Origin: a virus
IMG/VR virus record: IMGVR_UViG_3300031344_000002
Location: 154,382 to 218,381 of that record
Direction: 5' to 3' (one strand)
DNA: 64,000 nt
The notes below the pieces were generated by a model, which was given only the letters and a program-made list of their open reading frames with translations, searched no databases and had not been told where the DNA came from. This document shows positions 55,418 to 62,229 of this stretch, in pieces. The position numbers and the translations under genes are program-made. Each line of letters opens with the position of its first letter. Position 1 is the first letter of the stretch.

Positions 55418-55448
55418 CAACAGTATAAACCAATATATTGTCCCTCTT

Positions 55449-55481
55449 GTAATTACCTTGCGTATTAGTATAGTAAACAAA
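55449..55481. repeat. 33-base element at convergent junction, copy B
   Basis: TTGTAATTACCTTGCG and the following TATTAGTATAGTAAACA are the reverse complement of 36824-36856 with one change. The stretch 55340-55504 has no gene, and holds only this element, the terminator and A/T-rich linker. Confidence 0.8.
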
Positions 55482-55504
55482 AGAACGGGACTGAGAAAAA
55501 TCCT

Positions 55505-55693
55505 TTATTTTCTTTTATATTCTTTTAATTGTGCAGCCAAACTTAAATTCTCATGGCAAAATCCAGCTATTTCCCAAGCAGTTCTCTTATCTATGGTTAT
55601 AGTTAAAAAATCCTCACAACTTGGATAAACGCAAAATGTTATTTCAACATTCCCATCTTTTGTTTTCCGTATATCAGATATTCCAGTTTCCAT
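55505..55693 (-). CDS. Hypothetical protein, 62 aa
   Basis: METGISDIRKTKDGNVEITFCVYPSCEDFLTITIDKRTAWEIAGFCHENLSLAAQLKEYKRK: strand-rich then helical. Last gene of the block, with its own phage-type promoter. Confidence 0.78.
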   Translation of the reverse strand: METGISDIRKTKDGNVEITFCVYPSCEDFLTITIDKRTAWEIAGFCHENLSLAAQLKEYKRK

Positions 55694-55719
55694 AGTTTTT
55701 ATTATTTTATTTCAATTAT

Positions 55720-55746
55720 ATACGAATATTAATTAATAATGTTACA
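55720..55746 (-). promoter_or_regulatory. Phage-type promoter element
   Basis: Minus strand: TGTAACA, 13 bases, TTCGTAT, 27 bases before the start at 55693; it overlaps the last codons of the upstream gene. Confidence 0.75.
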
Positions 55747-55987
55747 ACATTTCCTCAATTTCAGCTAAAGTCTTTTTGTCTTTCTCTGGTAAATGAAAAT
55801 GTTTCATACCATTCTTAAATTTTTTACTGTTTATAATTTCTTTTAAATAAGAAACCATAAAACCATTAACAGTATCAACAGCACATATTGAATGTTGACC
55901 AGTACCAAAACAATTTATGATTGAGCATATAACTTTTTTTTGCTCATCATTTAATTGTAAGAAATGTAATGTTGGTAATTTTTCCAT
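55742..55987 (-). CDS. Hypothetical protein, 81 aa
   Basis: MEKLPTLHFLQLNDEQKKVICSIINCFGTGQHSICAVDTVNGFMVSYLKEIINSKKFKNGMKHFHLPEKDKKTLAEIEEML. Helical, with three Cys and several His. Unknown. Confidence 0.78.
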   Translation of the reverse strand: MEKLPTLHFLQLNDEQKKVICSIINCFGTGQHSICAVDTVNGFMVSYLKEIINSKKFKNGMKHFHLPEKDKKTLAEIEEML

Positions 55988-56010
55988 AATATTTATGTTT
56001 TTTATTATAT

Positions 56011-56037
56011 ATACGAATCTTATTTTAAAATGTTACA
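56011..56037 (-). promoter_or_regulatory. Phage-type promoter element
   Basis: Minus strand: TGTAACA, 13 bases, TTCGTAT, 24 bases before the start at 55987. Confidence 0.75.
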
Positions 56038-56054
56038 ACAATATTAATAAAAAA

Positions 56055-56116
56055 GTAACCACCTGCAAATTACTGTTAATTAATTATGAGTAGATTAAAC
56101 AGATGCAAGTGGTTAC
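56055..56116 (-). terminator. Long-stemmed terminator
   Basis: GTAACCACCTGCA (56055-56067) pairs with TGCAAGTGGTTAC (56104-56116) at 12 of 13 positions, with further pairing inside (CTGTT/AACAG). On the minus strand the stem is followed by six T. It closes the RNA-like region at 56117-56398. Confidence 0.82.
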
Positions 56117-56398
56117 AACACTAAAAATAAAAAGCTGCTCAATGACTTTCGTAAAGATACAACAACTTTTTAGATTTACCTAACATTTTAAAATGAAAAA
56201 CCCCTGCAATTCTTTTCGTATCTGTACAACGTACAGTTTCAGGAATAACAAGGGTTTTTCTACTTGGCTCATCATGGACAGATGAATGTCCTCCAAATAA
56301 CCATTGCCGTGAGGATATCATCCTGTATACCATCCGCTTACTTGACAACCTAGCTATGGTAAATCATTTTCAGCAGACTTTCGGTTGGTTTTCGTATC
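56117..56398 (-). ncRNA. Candidate structured RNA, or a small protein gene
   Basis: This 280-base stretch is richer in G and C than its neighbours and full of inverted repeats: AAAAACCC/GGGTTTTT (56196-56259) enclosing TGTAC/GTACA (56223-56235), AGGAT/ATCCT (56312-56324) and an outer AAGATAC/GTATCTT pairing. A strong minus-strand terminator follows. Against a pure RNA, the minus strand also holds a frame 56139-56333 (65 residues from an ATG, MVYRMISSRQWLFGG...) whose end, RIAGVFHFKMLGKSKKLLYLYES, looks protein-like. Both readings are possible, including a structured mRNA. Confidence 0.4.
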
Positions 56399-56626
56399 TT
56401 AAATATCTTTAGAACGTTTTGGTTTTTCAAATAAAATCTTTGTTACAATATCAGCAATATAAGTTGTGATTTTAATAATAATCATTATTGGAAATATTAT
56501 CGTTACAAATCCAATTAAAAAATCATCATCTTCAATCATTTCAAATTTTACTAAAATATTGGTAAATATTCTTCCCAAAATTAAGTAAATGATGATGCCT
56601 ATAATTATATGAAATGCTATTGTCAT
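56399..56626 (-). CDS. Two-helix membrane protein, 75 aa
   Basis: MTIAFHIIIGIIIYLILGRIFTNIL and FLIGFVTIIFPIMIIIKITTYIADIV are hydrophobic segments; the tail FEKPKRSKDI is basic and cytoplasmic. Has its own phage-type promoter. Confidence 0.72.
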   Translation of the reverse strand: MTIAFHIIIGIIIYLILGRIFTNILVKFEMIEDDDFLIGFVTIIFPIMIIIKITTYIADIVTKILFEKPKRSKDI

Positions 56627-56646
56627 AATTTTTTGTTTTCTTTATT

Positions 56647-56673
56647 ATACGAATTTGAATTAAAAATGTTACA
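56647..56673 (-). promoter_or_regulatory. Phage-type promoter element
   Basis: Minus strand: TGTAACA, 13 bases, TTCGTAT, 21 bases before the start at 56626, just after the stop of the upstream gene. Confidence 0.75.
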
Positions 56674-56675
56674 AA

Positions 56676-56945
56676 TTATGGCTTAATTATTATTTCACCT
56701 TCCCAAACTCCCCAACTAGACTTTTCACGAAAATACTTATAATGCGTAACAGTATCTTCAGTCAATACCCACATGTCACTTTCTTTCCAAGTAATATTAA
56801 TTAATTTCTCATTTGCTTTTAATTCAATTTCCATTGTTCCACCAAAAGTTTTCGTTCTAATATTTTCAGTACAAGAAGAAAATATTATTATTGCTGAAAT
56901 CAATAATGTTAGGAACAACCACCAATAAAAATCATTTTTTTTCAT
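56676..56945 (-). CDS. Conserved phage lipoprotein, 89 aa
   Basis: The signal MKKNDFYWWLFLTLLISAIIIFSSC ends in a lipobox-like FSSC, so the mature protein is probably lipid-anchored in the cell envelope. The rest (TKTFGGTMEIELKANEKLINITWKESDMWVLTEDTV...KSSWGVWEGEIIIKP) matches a phage family I recognise from the blocks F-G-G-T-M, K-L-x-N-x-T-W-K and L-T-x-D-T. Role unknown; superinfection exclusion is one idea. Confidence 0.85.
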   Translation of the reverse strand: MKKNDFYWWLFLTLLISAIIIFSSCTENIRTKTFGGTMEIELKANEKLINITWKESDMWVLTEDTVTHYKYFREKSSWGVWEGEIIIKP

Positions 56946-56949
56946 AAAT

Positions 56950-57087
56950 TTATTTTTTATTTAATTTTTTTAAAATTTCATATAATAAAACTTCTGTAGG
57001 TGTTGCTTCTCTCATAGACCCATTTGGAAAAATAATTTCAGAAGTTCCAAACATATCTTTTTTGTTTCTAATCTTAAATGGTAACAT
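56950..57087 (-). CDS. Small protein, 45 aa
   Basis: MLPFKIRNKKDMFGTSEIIFPNGSMREATPTEVLLYEILKKLNKK: strand pair and helix, four bases from the lipoprotein gene. A decayed promoter-like sequence (57111-57137) lies upstream. Confidence 0.65.
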   Translation of the reverse strand: MLPFKIRNKKDMFGTSEIIFPNGSMREATPTEVLLYEILKKLNKK

Positions 57088-57144
57088 AAAAAATGAATTA
57101 TTATGCAATATTACAAATAATTTTCTAATTAATTACTATTTTTT

Positions 57145-57498
57145 CTAATTATTTTTTGGTTTATAAATAAATCTACCATCAATATTCTTTCTGGTTAATA
57201 CAAATCCATGTTTACGATAGAAAGCATATAACCTTCTTTTATTTGCTCCATAGATAGTTGTAGCGTATAGTTGTATTTGAATATTATATTTATTAGCTAA
57301 TGTTATTATCTCAGACATTATTATTGAACCCCAACCTTTATTTTGTTGAGATTTTTTGATATTAATTAATGCGAGATAGATATATGGGCATTCATTCAGT
57401 TCTTTATATTCTAATTTAAGGTTTTGAATAATATTCTTATATTTAACTTTCTTTAAATTAAATATTAAATCATCAAGTATATCCTGATTTAATAACAT
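57145..57498 (-). CDS. GNAT-family N-acetyltransferase
   Basis: A 117-residue short GNAT protein. IYLALINIKKSQQNKGWGSIIMSEIITLANKYNI holds motif A, with the acetyl-CoA loop Q-x-x-x-G-W-G, and IQLYATTIYGANKRRLYAFYRKHGFVLTRK is motif B ending with the usual FYxKxGF. The substrate (protein, amine or small molecule) cannot be read. Preceded by a hairpin that reaches to its start codon, which may limit or pace translation. Confidence 0.82.
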   Translation of the reverse strand: MLLNQDILDDLIFNLKKVKYKNIIQNLKLEYKELNECPYIYLALINIKKSQQNKGWGSIIMSEIITLANKYNIQIQLYATTIYGANKRRLYAFYRKHGFVLTRKNIDGRFIYKPKNN

Positions 57499-57500
57499 AA

Positions 57501-57534
57501 AACCTTCTAGTATTTTTTATAAATACAGAAGGTT
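57501..57534 (-). other. Hairpin at the ribosome-binding region
   Basis: AACCTTCT (57501-57508) pairs with AGAAGGTT (57527-57534), extended by GTATTT/AAATAC. On the minus strand it lies between the stop of a 30-residue gene and the ATG of the GNAT gene three bases later; it may be a weak terminator or a translation control. Confidence 0.6.
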
Positions 57535-57625
57535 AGTTTTTCTTTTTATATTTTAGATATAGTTCGTGAATAATACAAAACAAGATTAATAAACTAATGC
57601 TAATTGTGCAGTAAGGAAATTGCAT
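57533..57625 (-). CDS. Single-helix membrane peptide, 30 aa
   Basis: MQFPYCTISISLLILFCIIHELYLKYKKKN: one hydrophobic helix and a basic tail. Very short, so only moderately sure. Confidence 0.45.
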   Translation of the reverse strand: MQFPYCTISISLLILFCIIHELYLKYKKKN

Positions 57626-57640
57626 ATTGTTATATCATAA

Positions 57641-58327
57641 TTATTGTTTAATTGTTAAAACCGCAGGATTTACTACTCCATCACCTTCATGTCCATATTC
57701 CTTATTGTGCCATTTCCGGAGTTCTTCACCATGTTTCCAGCATTGAGAAAGAAGATTAACAGCACAACCGTACATAAATCCAGTTATACCCATAAATCCA
57801 AGTTCATGCGAAGTTTTTTCGGCAATATCAACAAGTTTATTTCCTTTAGCTATTTCAACTTGCATAAGTTTTGCCCATCCTTCTGCATAATCCAAAGCAG
57901 CTTTTCCGTATGGGTCTGTATTTGCTTCACGGCTTTTATTCCATCCCTCGGTGTCTTTTAGTTCTAATTCAATACCATTAATTTTAGTATCAAATACGGC
58001 TTTTTCAGCAGCTTCTTTTTTACGGTATTCTTCAGCTTCATAAGCTGCTTTTTCTTCTTTAATTTTTGTAAGCCGTTTAAACTCTGCCTGTGTTTCTTTA
58101 TCGTATTTAGCAACGCAATTAGTACCAACAGTTTTCCATCCCATTGTCCACGAATTTGAGTAATCACGGTATAAATATTTTAATTTGGTATTTTTATCAA
58201 CCAAACATTTTACACCATTGAAATCAAATTCAACCACTATGTTTTTTTCTGTGGCTATTTCTTTAGCTTTTAATGCTACATTGTCAAATGTATTTCCGCA
58301 ACTTGCTTCTAATTTATAAGTTTTCAT
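57641..58327 (-). CDS. Hypothetical protein with helical hairpin, 228 aa
   Basis: MKTYKLEASCGNTFDNVALKAKEIATEKNIVVEFDFNGVKCLVDKNTKLKYLYRDYSNS, then a coiled coil (EFKRLTKIKEEK AAYEAEEYRKKEAA), then LDYAEGWAKLMQVEIAKG and FMGITGFMYGCAVNLLSQCWKHGEELRKWHN. Well composed and less AT-rich than the neighbours; the end recurs in several Bacteroidetes phages. Function unknown. Confidence 0.83.
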   Translation of the reverse strand: MKTYKLEASCGNTFDNVALKAKEIATEKNIVVEFDFNGVKCLVDKNTKLKYLYRDYSNSWTMGWKTVGTNCVAKYDKETQAEFKRLTKIKEEKAAYEAEEYRKKEAAEKAVFDTKINGIELELKDTEGWNKSREANTDPYGKAALDYAEGWAKLMQVEIAKGNKLVDIAEKTSHELGFMGITGFMYGCAVNLLSQCWKHGEELRKWHNKEYGHEGDGVVNPAVLTIKQ

Positions 58328-58347
58328 AATATATGTTTTAAATTATT

Positions 58348-58374
58348 ATACGCAAAAATATGATAAATGTTTCA
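58348..58374 (-). promoter_or_regulatory. Phage-type promoter element (variant)
   Basis: Minus strand: TGAAACA, 13 bases, TTGCGTAT-like (TGCGTAT): one change in each half but exact spacing, 21 bases before the start at 58327. Confidence 0.65.
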
Positions 58375-58731
58375 TTTATTCACAAGATTTTTCTCATATT
58401 GTTTTACGTGACCTGAATTAACTCTATATAATTGATTTGTTTTTGGATTAGCGATAACTAAATCCTGAATATATGTTTTAAGAACAGATTTATATTCATA
58501 TTTTTGCCGAGTTTCGGCAACAATAAAATAATCAACATCCAATACGTGGTCATTATCAACATCATTGATAATACCAATAATATATAATTCACTTCCATCA
58601 AATCTCGTAACACTTGAACAATCAATTATTATAACTCTATCACCAATTTCCTTTTTGGTTTTATCATGTTCACAAACATCATGTTCATTAAGAAAATCTT
58701 CAATATCGGAAAAATTAATTTTATCTCTCAT
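58372..58731 (-). CDS. Hypothetical protein, 119 aa
   Basis: MRDKINFSDIEDFLNEHDVCEHDKTKKEIGDRVIIIDCSSVTRFDGSELYIIGIINDVDNDHVLDVDYFIVAET: acidic lead and a small barrel-like domain. Has its own promoter 80 bases upstream. Confidence 0.8.
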   Translation of the reverse strand: MRDKINFSDIEDFLNEHDVCEHDKTKKEIGDRVIIIDCSSVTRFDGSELYIIGIINDVDNDHVLDVDYFIVAETRQKYEYKSVLKTYIQDLVIANPKTNQLYRVNSGHVKQYEKNLVNK

Positions 58732-58812
58732 TGCTAAATATATTTAATTTTGATTTAATTCTTTATATACACTGGTATTGGCGTATGTTTTTCACTTTTT
58801 GTTTTATTTATT

Positions 58813-58839
58813 ATACGAATTTTAATGAAAAATGTTGCA
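58813..58839 (-). promoter_or_regulatory. Phage-type promoter element
   Basis: Minus strand: TGCAACA, 13 bases, TTCGTAT. The leader to 58731 is about 80 bases and holds no clear gene. Confidence 0.7.
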
Positions 58840-58843
58840 AAAA

Positions 58844-59113
58844 CTAATATAAATTTTCACTGTATAAGTTATCACCAAATATTTGCTTCATATCAATTAT
58901 CTGATTATTTTCTAATGCAATTTTTAAACCTTCTTTACGGTCAACAAATCTTCCAGTACTGGTTAAAAATCCTTGATGGTATGGATTTCTTGAAACCTTT
59001 TCTGATTGCCATAAACAATTACAGTGTCTTAGACCACAATATATTAATGGTTTACCTGCCATATCTTTTTCATCAGGATTGTGAATTGCTGCACAAATTA
59101 TTTTTTCTTTCAT
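58844..59113 (-). CDS. Paralog of the 17507-17788 phage protein, 89 aa
   Basis: MKEKIICAAIHNPDEKDMAG...IYCGLRHCNCLWQ...HQGFLTSTGRFVDRKEGLKIALENNQII...LYSENLY. All family blocks (ICAAI, CG-x-RH, QGFLTS-x-x-RFV-x-R, KIA-x-ENNQI, SENLY) are shared with the plus-strand copy. Its start overlaps the stop of the upstream gene. Confidence 0.85.
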   Translation of the reverse strand: MKEKIICAAIHNPDEKDMAGKPLIYCGLRHCNCLWQSEKVSRNPYHQGFLTSTGRFVDRKEGLKIALENNQIIDMKQIFGDNLYSENLY

Positions 59114-59256
59114 TAATTTTTATATAATTTATAAATAATGTTCGTGTTTCTTACCTTAATATATTTTGGTTTTTTATAATAGTCTAGCATATTAAGCGAT
59201 AAATCAGATTTTTCAATTGATATTGGATATTCTAATAATCTTGTAGTAAATTTCAT
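59113..59256 (-). CDS. Small protein, 47 aa
   Basis: MKFTTRLLEYPISIEKSDLSLNMLDYYKKPKYIKVRNTNIIYKLYKN. Four-base overlap with the upstream gene and a one-base overlap with the downstream gene point to a coupled operon. Confidence 0.65.
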   Translation of the reverse strand: MKFTTRLLEYPISIEKSDLSLNMLDYYKKPKYIKVRNTNIIYKLYKN

Positions 59257-59516
59257 AAACAATTATTTTTTGCTTGTAATTTACACATACCATCAAAACC
59301 AAATATTTGCTTGGTTGCTATTTCAGAATCTTTTTCATCTGACTCTATTCCAAGTGTAAATGATTCACCAAAACAATTAACTTCTTCTTCACTAATATAA
59401 CAAAACCCTGCAGAAACAGGTTTTCTACTTTTAAATAATGAATGGTCGATTATCATAGGAAATATGATTATACTATCATCTTCCAATTTAACATACTTTT
59501 GTTTATTGTCAAACAT
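59253..59516 (-). CDS. Hypothetical protein, 87 aa
   Basis: MFDNKQKYVKLEDDSIIIFPMIIDHSLFKSRKPVSAGFCYISEEEVNCFGESFTLGIESDEKDSEIATKQIFGF: conserved-looking (I-I-F-P-x-x-I-x-H-x-x-F). It ends with IFGF-type residues resembling the small paralog family downstream. Unknown. Confidence 0.8.
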   Translation of the reverse strand: MFDNKQKYVKLEDDSIIIFPMIIDHSLFKSRKPVSAGFCYISEEEVNCFGESFTLGIESDEKDSEIATKQIFGFDGMCKLQAKNNCL

Positions 59517-59525
59517 ATAATTATT

Positions 59526-60029
59526 TTAATTAAATTTTAAAATCCAACCTTTTTCAAATATTTTATTGAAAACTTCATTAGCTTTATCTTTTACTAATTT
59601 TTGTGAATAAAAACCTCTATGATGGTCTCCTGCTTTATAATATTCATAATGAGAAGGATATTTATCAATTTCCCATTGTTCTAAAACATTAGTTAATTGA
59701 ATTTTATATGTACTAAACATTGGAATACTATGATTTCCCACTGAATAATTATGATTAGAATCTTTCATTAAATCAGGATAACCAATTTCCAAATTACCAT
59801 AATAATGAATAGCATCTGGACTAGTACCTCTCCAAGTATTGATATTACATTTTACGATATGTCTGTTTTTATAAAATCTTGTTGTATATGCTTCACCACT
59901 ATAAAGTAATTTAATTCCTTCACCATAATTTAAAGAAATTGTGTGTCCAATACATTGATAATCATATTCGGGAATTACTTTTTCTAAATCCCAACCATTA
60001 TTATTTAATATTTTAAAATCCGAGTTCAT
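59526..60029 (-). CDS. Hypothetical protein, 167 aa
   Basis: MNSDFKILNNNGWDLEKVIPEYDYQCIGHTISLNYGEGIKLLYSGEAYTTRFYKNRHIVKCN; beta-rich with many Tyr and His. Two bases from the next gene upstream. No family recognised. Confidence 0.82.
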   Translation of the reverse strand: MNSDFKILNNNGWDLEKVIPEYDYQCIGHTISLNYGEGIKLLYSGEAYTTRFYKNRHIVKCNINTWRGTSPDAIHYYGNLEIGYPDLMKDSNHNYSVGNHSIPMFSTYKIQLTNVLEQWEIDKYPSHYEYYKAGDHHRGFYSQKLVKDKANEVFNKIFEKGWILKFN

Positions 60030-60031
60030 AA

Positions 60032-60346
60032 TTAAGGTGCTATACCAATTTCATATAAATATTCGCCATCGTTTTCATATGATTTAACCAAATCAATATA
60101 TTCCTGAGAAGGTTCATCTAAACTAATTCGATATTCTTTTTCACCATCTTCCCATTTAGCTTCCTTAATAATAACTTTAGTTCCTTTAAGGATTCTCACT
60201 ACTTGGTCAAGTACCCAAGTTTTATGATGGTCACCATCAATTCCACCATATTGGAAAATAAAATATAATACCCAATCAGCAGGTTTATAATATTTAAATA
60301 TGGTGTCATTAACATCAATAATTGTTTCTCCTAAATATCCGTTCAT
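60032..60346 (-). CDS. Conserved phage protein (YGGIDGDHHKTWVLDQV family), 104 aa
   Basis: MNGYLGETIIDVNDTIFKYYKPADWVLYFIFQYGGIDGDHHKTWVLDQVVRILKGTKVIIKEAKWEDGEKEYRISLDEPSQEYIDLV. The Y-G-G-I-D-G-D-H-H-K-x-W-V-L-D-Q block is typical of a widespread phage family of unknown function. Has its own promoter 109 bases upstream. Confidence 0.86.
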   Translation of the reverse strand: MNGYLGETIIDVNDTIFKYYKPADWVLYFIFQYGGIDGDHHKTWVLDQVVRILKGTKVIIKEAKWEDGEKEYRISLDEPSQEYIDLVKSYENDGEYLYEIGIAP

Positions 60347-60454
60347 AGTTTTATTTATTAATTATTAATATTCAAAATATTTTTTGTATAATGCTAAAAT
60401 GTAATGTTTTTGTTGCCATTATTTTTGTGTTTTAATTGGTTTATATATGTGATT

Positions 60455-60481
60455 ATACGAAATTTAATGAAAAATGTTACA
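60455..60481 (-). promoter_or_regulatory. Phage-type promoter element
   Basis: Minus strand: TGTAACA, 13 bases, TTCGTAT. The interval 60347-60563 holds this element and otherwise only A/T-rich sequence, including the probable left end of the TnpB element. Confidence 0.72.
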
Positions 60482-60563
60482 AATATAATAAATTTATAAT
60501 AATAATTAAATTATTTTAAAGAAAAATGTTTTTTCTCTAAAATTTTAGTATTTATATGAAATT

Positions 60564-61802
60564 ATGATTAAAGCATATAAATATCGAATCATGCCAACTA
60601 AGGCACAACAAACACTAATCAATAAACATATTGGTAGTTGTCGATTTGTATATAATCTTGCTTTAGAAACCAAACAAATTGCTTATGCGGGTAATAAAAT
60701 TAATTTATCTTGTTTTGACCTAATTAAACAACTTCCTGCTTTAAAAAAAGAATGTGAATGGTTAAAAGAAATTAATGCACAATCATTGCAACAATCAATA
60801 ACACATTTAGATAATGCTTTTACTCGATTCTTCAAAGGACAATCAGATTTTCCTAATTTTAAAAAGAAATGTGCTAAACAATCATTTAATATACCACAAA
60901 GTGTAATTCTTGATTTTGATAATAATAAACTTATCATACCCAAATTTAGAAAAGGAATTAAAATAATTTTACATAGAACTTTTAAAGGTACTATCAGACA
61001 AGCAACTATAAGCAAAACTCCAACAGGTAAATATTTTGTAAGTATATTAGTTGAAAATAATGTTGTGATACCAAATAAAGTAAATATTGAAAGTAATAAT
61101 AGTATTGGTATTGATTTAGGTCTTAAATCATTCTTAATAACTTCTGAAGGTGAGACATTTAATAATCCCAAATATTTAAGAAAATCACAATCTAAATTAA
61201 AATATATACAAAGTAAATATTCAAAATATAAAGGCAAAAAAACAAAACATAAATTAGCTCTTTTGCATGAAAGTGTTGCTAATCAAAGAAAAGATTTTTT
61301 AAATAAAATATCAATTAAACTTATTAGTGAGAACCAAACAATATGTTTAGAAGACTTGAATATTAAAGGTATGTCAGCAAGATGTAAACCAAAACAAGAC
61401 GAAAATGGTAGATATTTACCTAACAGTCAAAGTGCAAAATCAGGACTTAATAAGTCTATAACTGATGCTGGTTGGGGTATGTTTGTTGATATGCTTAAAT
61501 ATAAAGCAGAATGGCAAGGTAAAAACATATTACAAATTGGTAGATTTGAACCATCAAGTAAAACTTGTAATGTTTGTGGCAATATTAATAAAGAGTTAAC
61601 TCTTGATAATAGAGTTTGGACTTGTAGTAATTGTAATACTGTTCTTGATAGAGATGTTAATGCAGCAATTAATATTAAAAATTTTGCTTTAAGAAATTAC
61701 ATTAAATTGTGTAAGGAACTTACACTTGAAAATCATAGCGAACTGCCTACATTAGTGGGAGTGATGACCTATGAAGCCAACAAGTCTTTAGCTTGTAGGT
61801 AG
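60564..61802 (+). CDS. tnpB: TnpB RNA-guided nuclease (IS200/IS605-type)
   Basis: A complete 412-residue TnpB. The start MIKAYKYRIMPTKAQ and the HTH-like lead are standard. The RuvC residues are visible: Asp184 in IGIDLGLKSF, Glu263 in CLEDLNIKGM and Asp364 in LDRDVNAAIN. The zinc ribbon is CNVCG near 335 and CSNC near 354. TnpB is guided by an omega RNA made from the element's right end, overlapping the 3' end of this gene; the conserved end AGTGATGAC...GAAGC, a hairpin and GTAGTTCACTT lie at 61760-61810. No TnpA transposase is nearby, so it is an IS1341-like solo element or a domesticated gene. AGTATTTATAT precedes the start. Confidence 0.93.
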   Translation: MIKAYKYRIMPTKAQQTLINKHIGSCRFVYNLALETKQIAYAGNKINLSCFDLIKQLPALKKECEWLKEINAQSLQQSITHLDNAFTRFFKGQSDFPNFKKKCAKQSFNIPQSVILDFDNNKLIIPKFRKGIKIILHRTFKGTIRQATISKTPTGKYFVSILVENNVVIPNKVNIESNNSIGIDLGLKSFLITSEGETFNNPKYLRKSQSKLKYIQSKYSKYKGKKTKHKLALLHESVANQRKDFLNKISIKLISENQTICLEDLNIKGMSARCKPKQDENGRYLPNSQSAKSGLNKSITDAGWGMFVDMLKYKAEWQGKNILQIGRFEPSSKTCNVCGNINKELTLDNRVWTCSNCNTVLDRDVNAAINIKNFALRNYIKLCKELTLENHSELPTLVGVMTYEANKSLACR

Positions 61803-61812
61803 TTCACTTGAC
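61760..61812 (+). ncRNA. Probable 3' part of the TnpB omega RNA / right end
   Basis: From AGTGATGAC to GTAGTTCACTT the sequence is shared with the relic at 9319-9373, including a hairpin with different but pairing stems (CAACAAG / CTTGTAG). In IS605-type elements the omega RNA ends here and continues into the guide taken from the flanking DNA, which would begin at about 61811 with TTGACCCATATT. Exact ends cannot be fixed by eye. Confidence 0.55.
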
Positions 61813-61849
61813 CCATATTATTTATTTTTTAATAGAATTATTTTCCTTG

Positions 61850-61880
61850 CAAATATAAATCATATTTAATTAATATGCAA
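61850..61880 (-). promoter_or_regulatory. Host-type promoter pointing into the end of tnpB
   Basis: Minus strand: TTG (61878-61880), 20 bases, TATATTTG (61850-61857), perfect in both boxes and spacing. It lies after the stop of the gene at 61891-62115 and points at the tnpB 3' end. It may make antisense RNA over the omega RNA region or be the old promoter of the 60346 gene, cut off by the insertion. Confidence 0.65.
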
Positions 61881-61890
61881 GCAAATTAAT

Positions 61891-62115
61891 TTAACTTCCA
61901 AACTTTCTTATTTTAGCATCACTTGTTAAAAACCAACTTCTTAAATCCTTATCCCAAACGTAATCTTGATTATCACCTTCAAAATAAAAATCCAATACTT
62001 TTATTGCACCAGCACTATAACCTGCTTTAGTAAATGCATCAGCAATACCATCATCAACATCGGCATTGATAACTTCTCTTTTGCCAGTCATCCAAAATAA
62101 TGTAAAATTTTTCAT
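61891..62115 (-). CDS. Conserved small phage protein, 74 aa
   Basis: MKNFTLFWMTGKREVINADVDDGIADAFTKAGYSAGAIKVLDFYFEGDNQDYVWDKDLRSWFL: the blocks F-T-L-x-W-x-x-G-K-R-E, A-F-x-x-A-G-Y-x-x-G-A-x-x-x-x-D-F and the W-x end recur in phage proteins of unknown role. Confidence 0.83.
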   Translation of the reverse strand: MKNFTLFWMTGKREVINADVDDGIADAFTKAGYSAGAIKVLDFYFEGDNQDYVWDKDLRSWFLTSDAKIRKFGS

Positions 62116-62137
62116 TTACTTCATGTTTTTATTATTA

Positions 62138-62164
62138 ATACGAAATAAAATAATAATTGTTACA
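62138..62164 (-). promoter_or_regulatory. Phage-type promoter element
   Basis: Minus strand: TGTAACA, 13 bases, TTCGTAT, 23 bases before the start at 62115. Confidence 0.75.
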
Positions 62165-62173
62165 TTAATTATT

Positions 62174-62213
62174 AAAAATAAAAACCTTCATTATAATTAA
62201 TATAACGAAGGTT
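62174..62213 (-). terminator. Intrinsic terminator
   Basis: AAACCTTC (62182-62189) pairs with GAAGGTTT (62207-62214) with inner A/T pairing; on the minus strand a T run follows. It ends the transcript of the gene at 62230-62619 just before the next promoter. Confidence 0.8.
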
Positions 62214-62229
62214 TAAATAATAATCAAAT

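Noticed and set aside
57111-57137. A minus-strand promoter-like sequence before the 45-residue gene
   Set aside because: TTACAAA and AATTACT keep the spacing but are too degenerate to call; probably decayed.
60683-61237. A minus-strand frame of 184 residues inside tnpB
   Set aside because: Shadow of the TnpB coding frame; hydrophobic only because of codon pattern.
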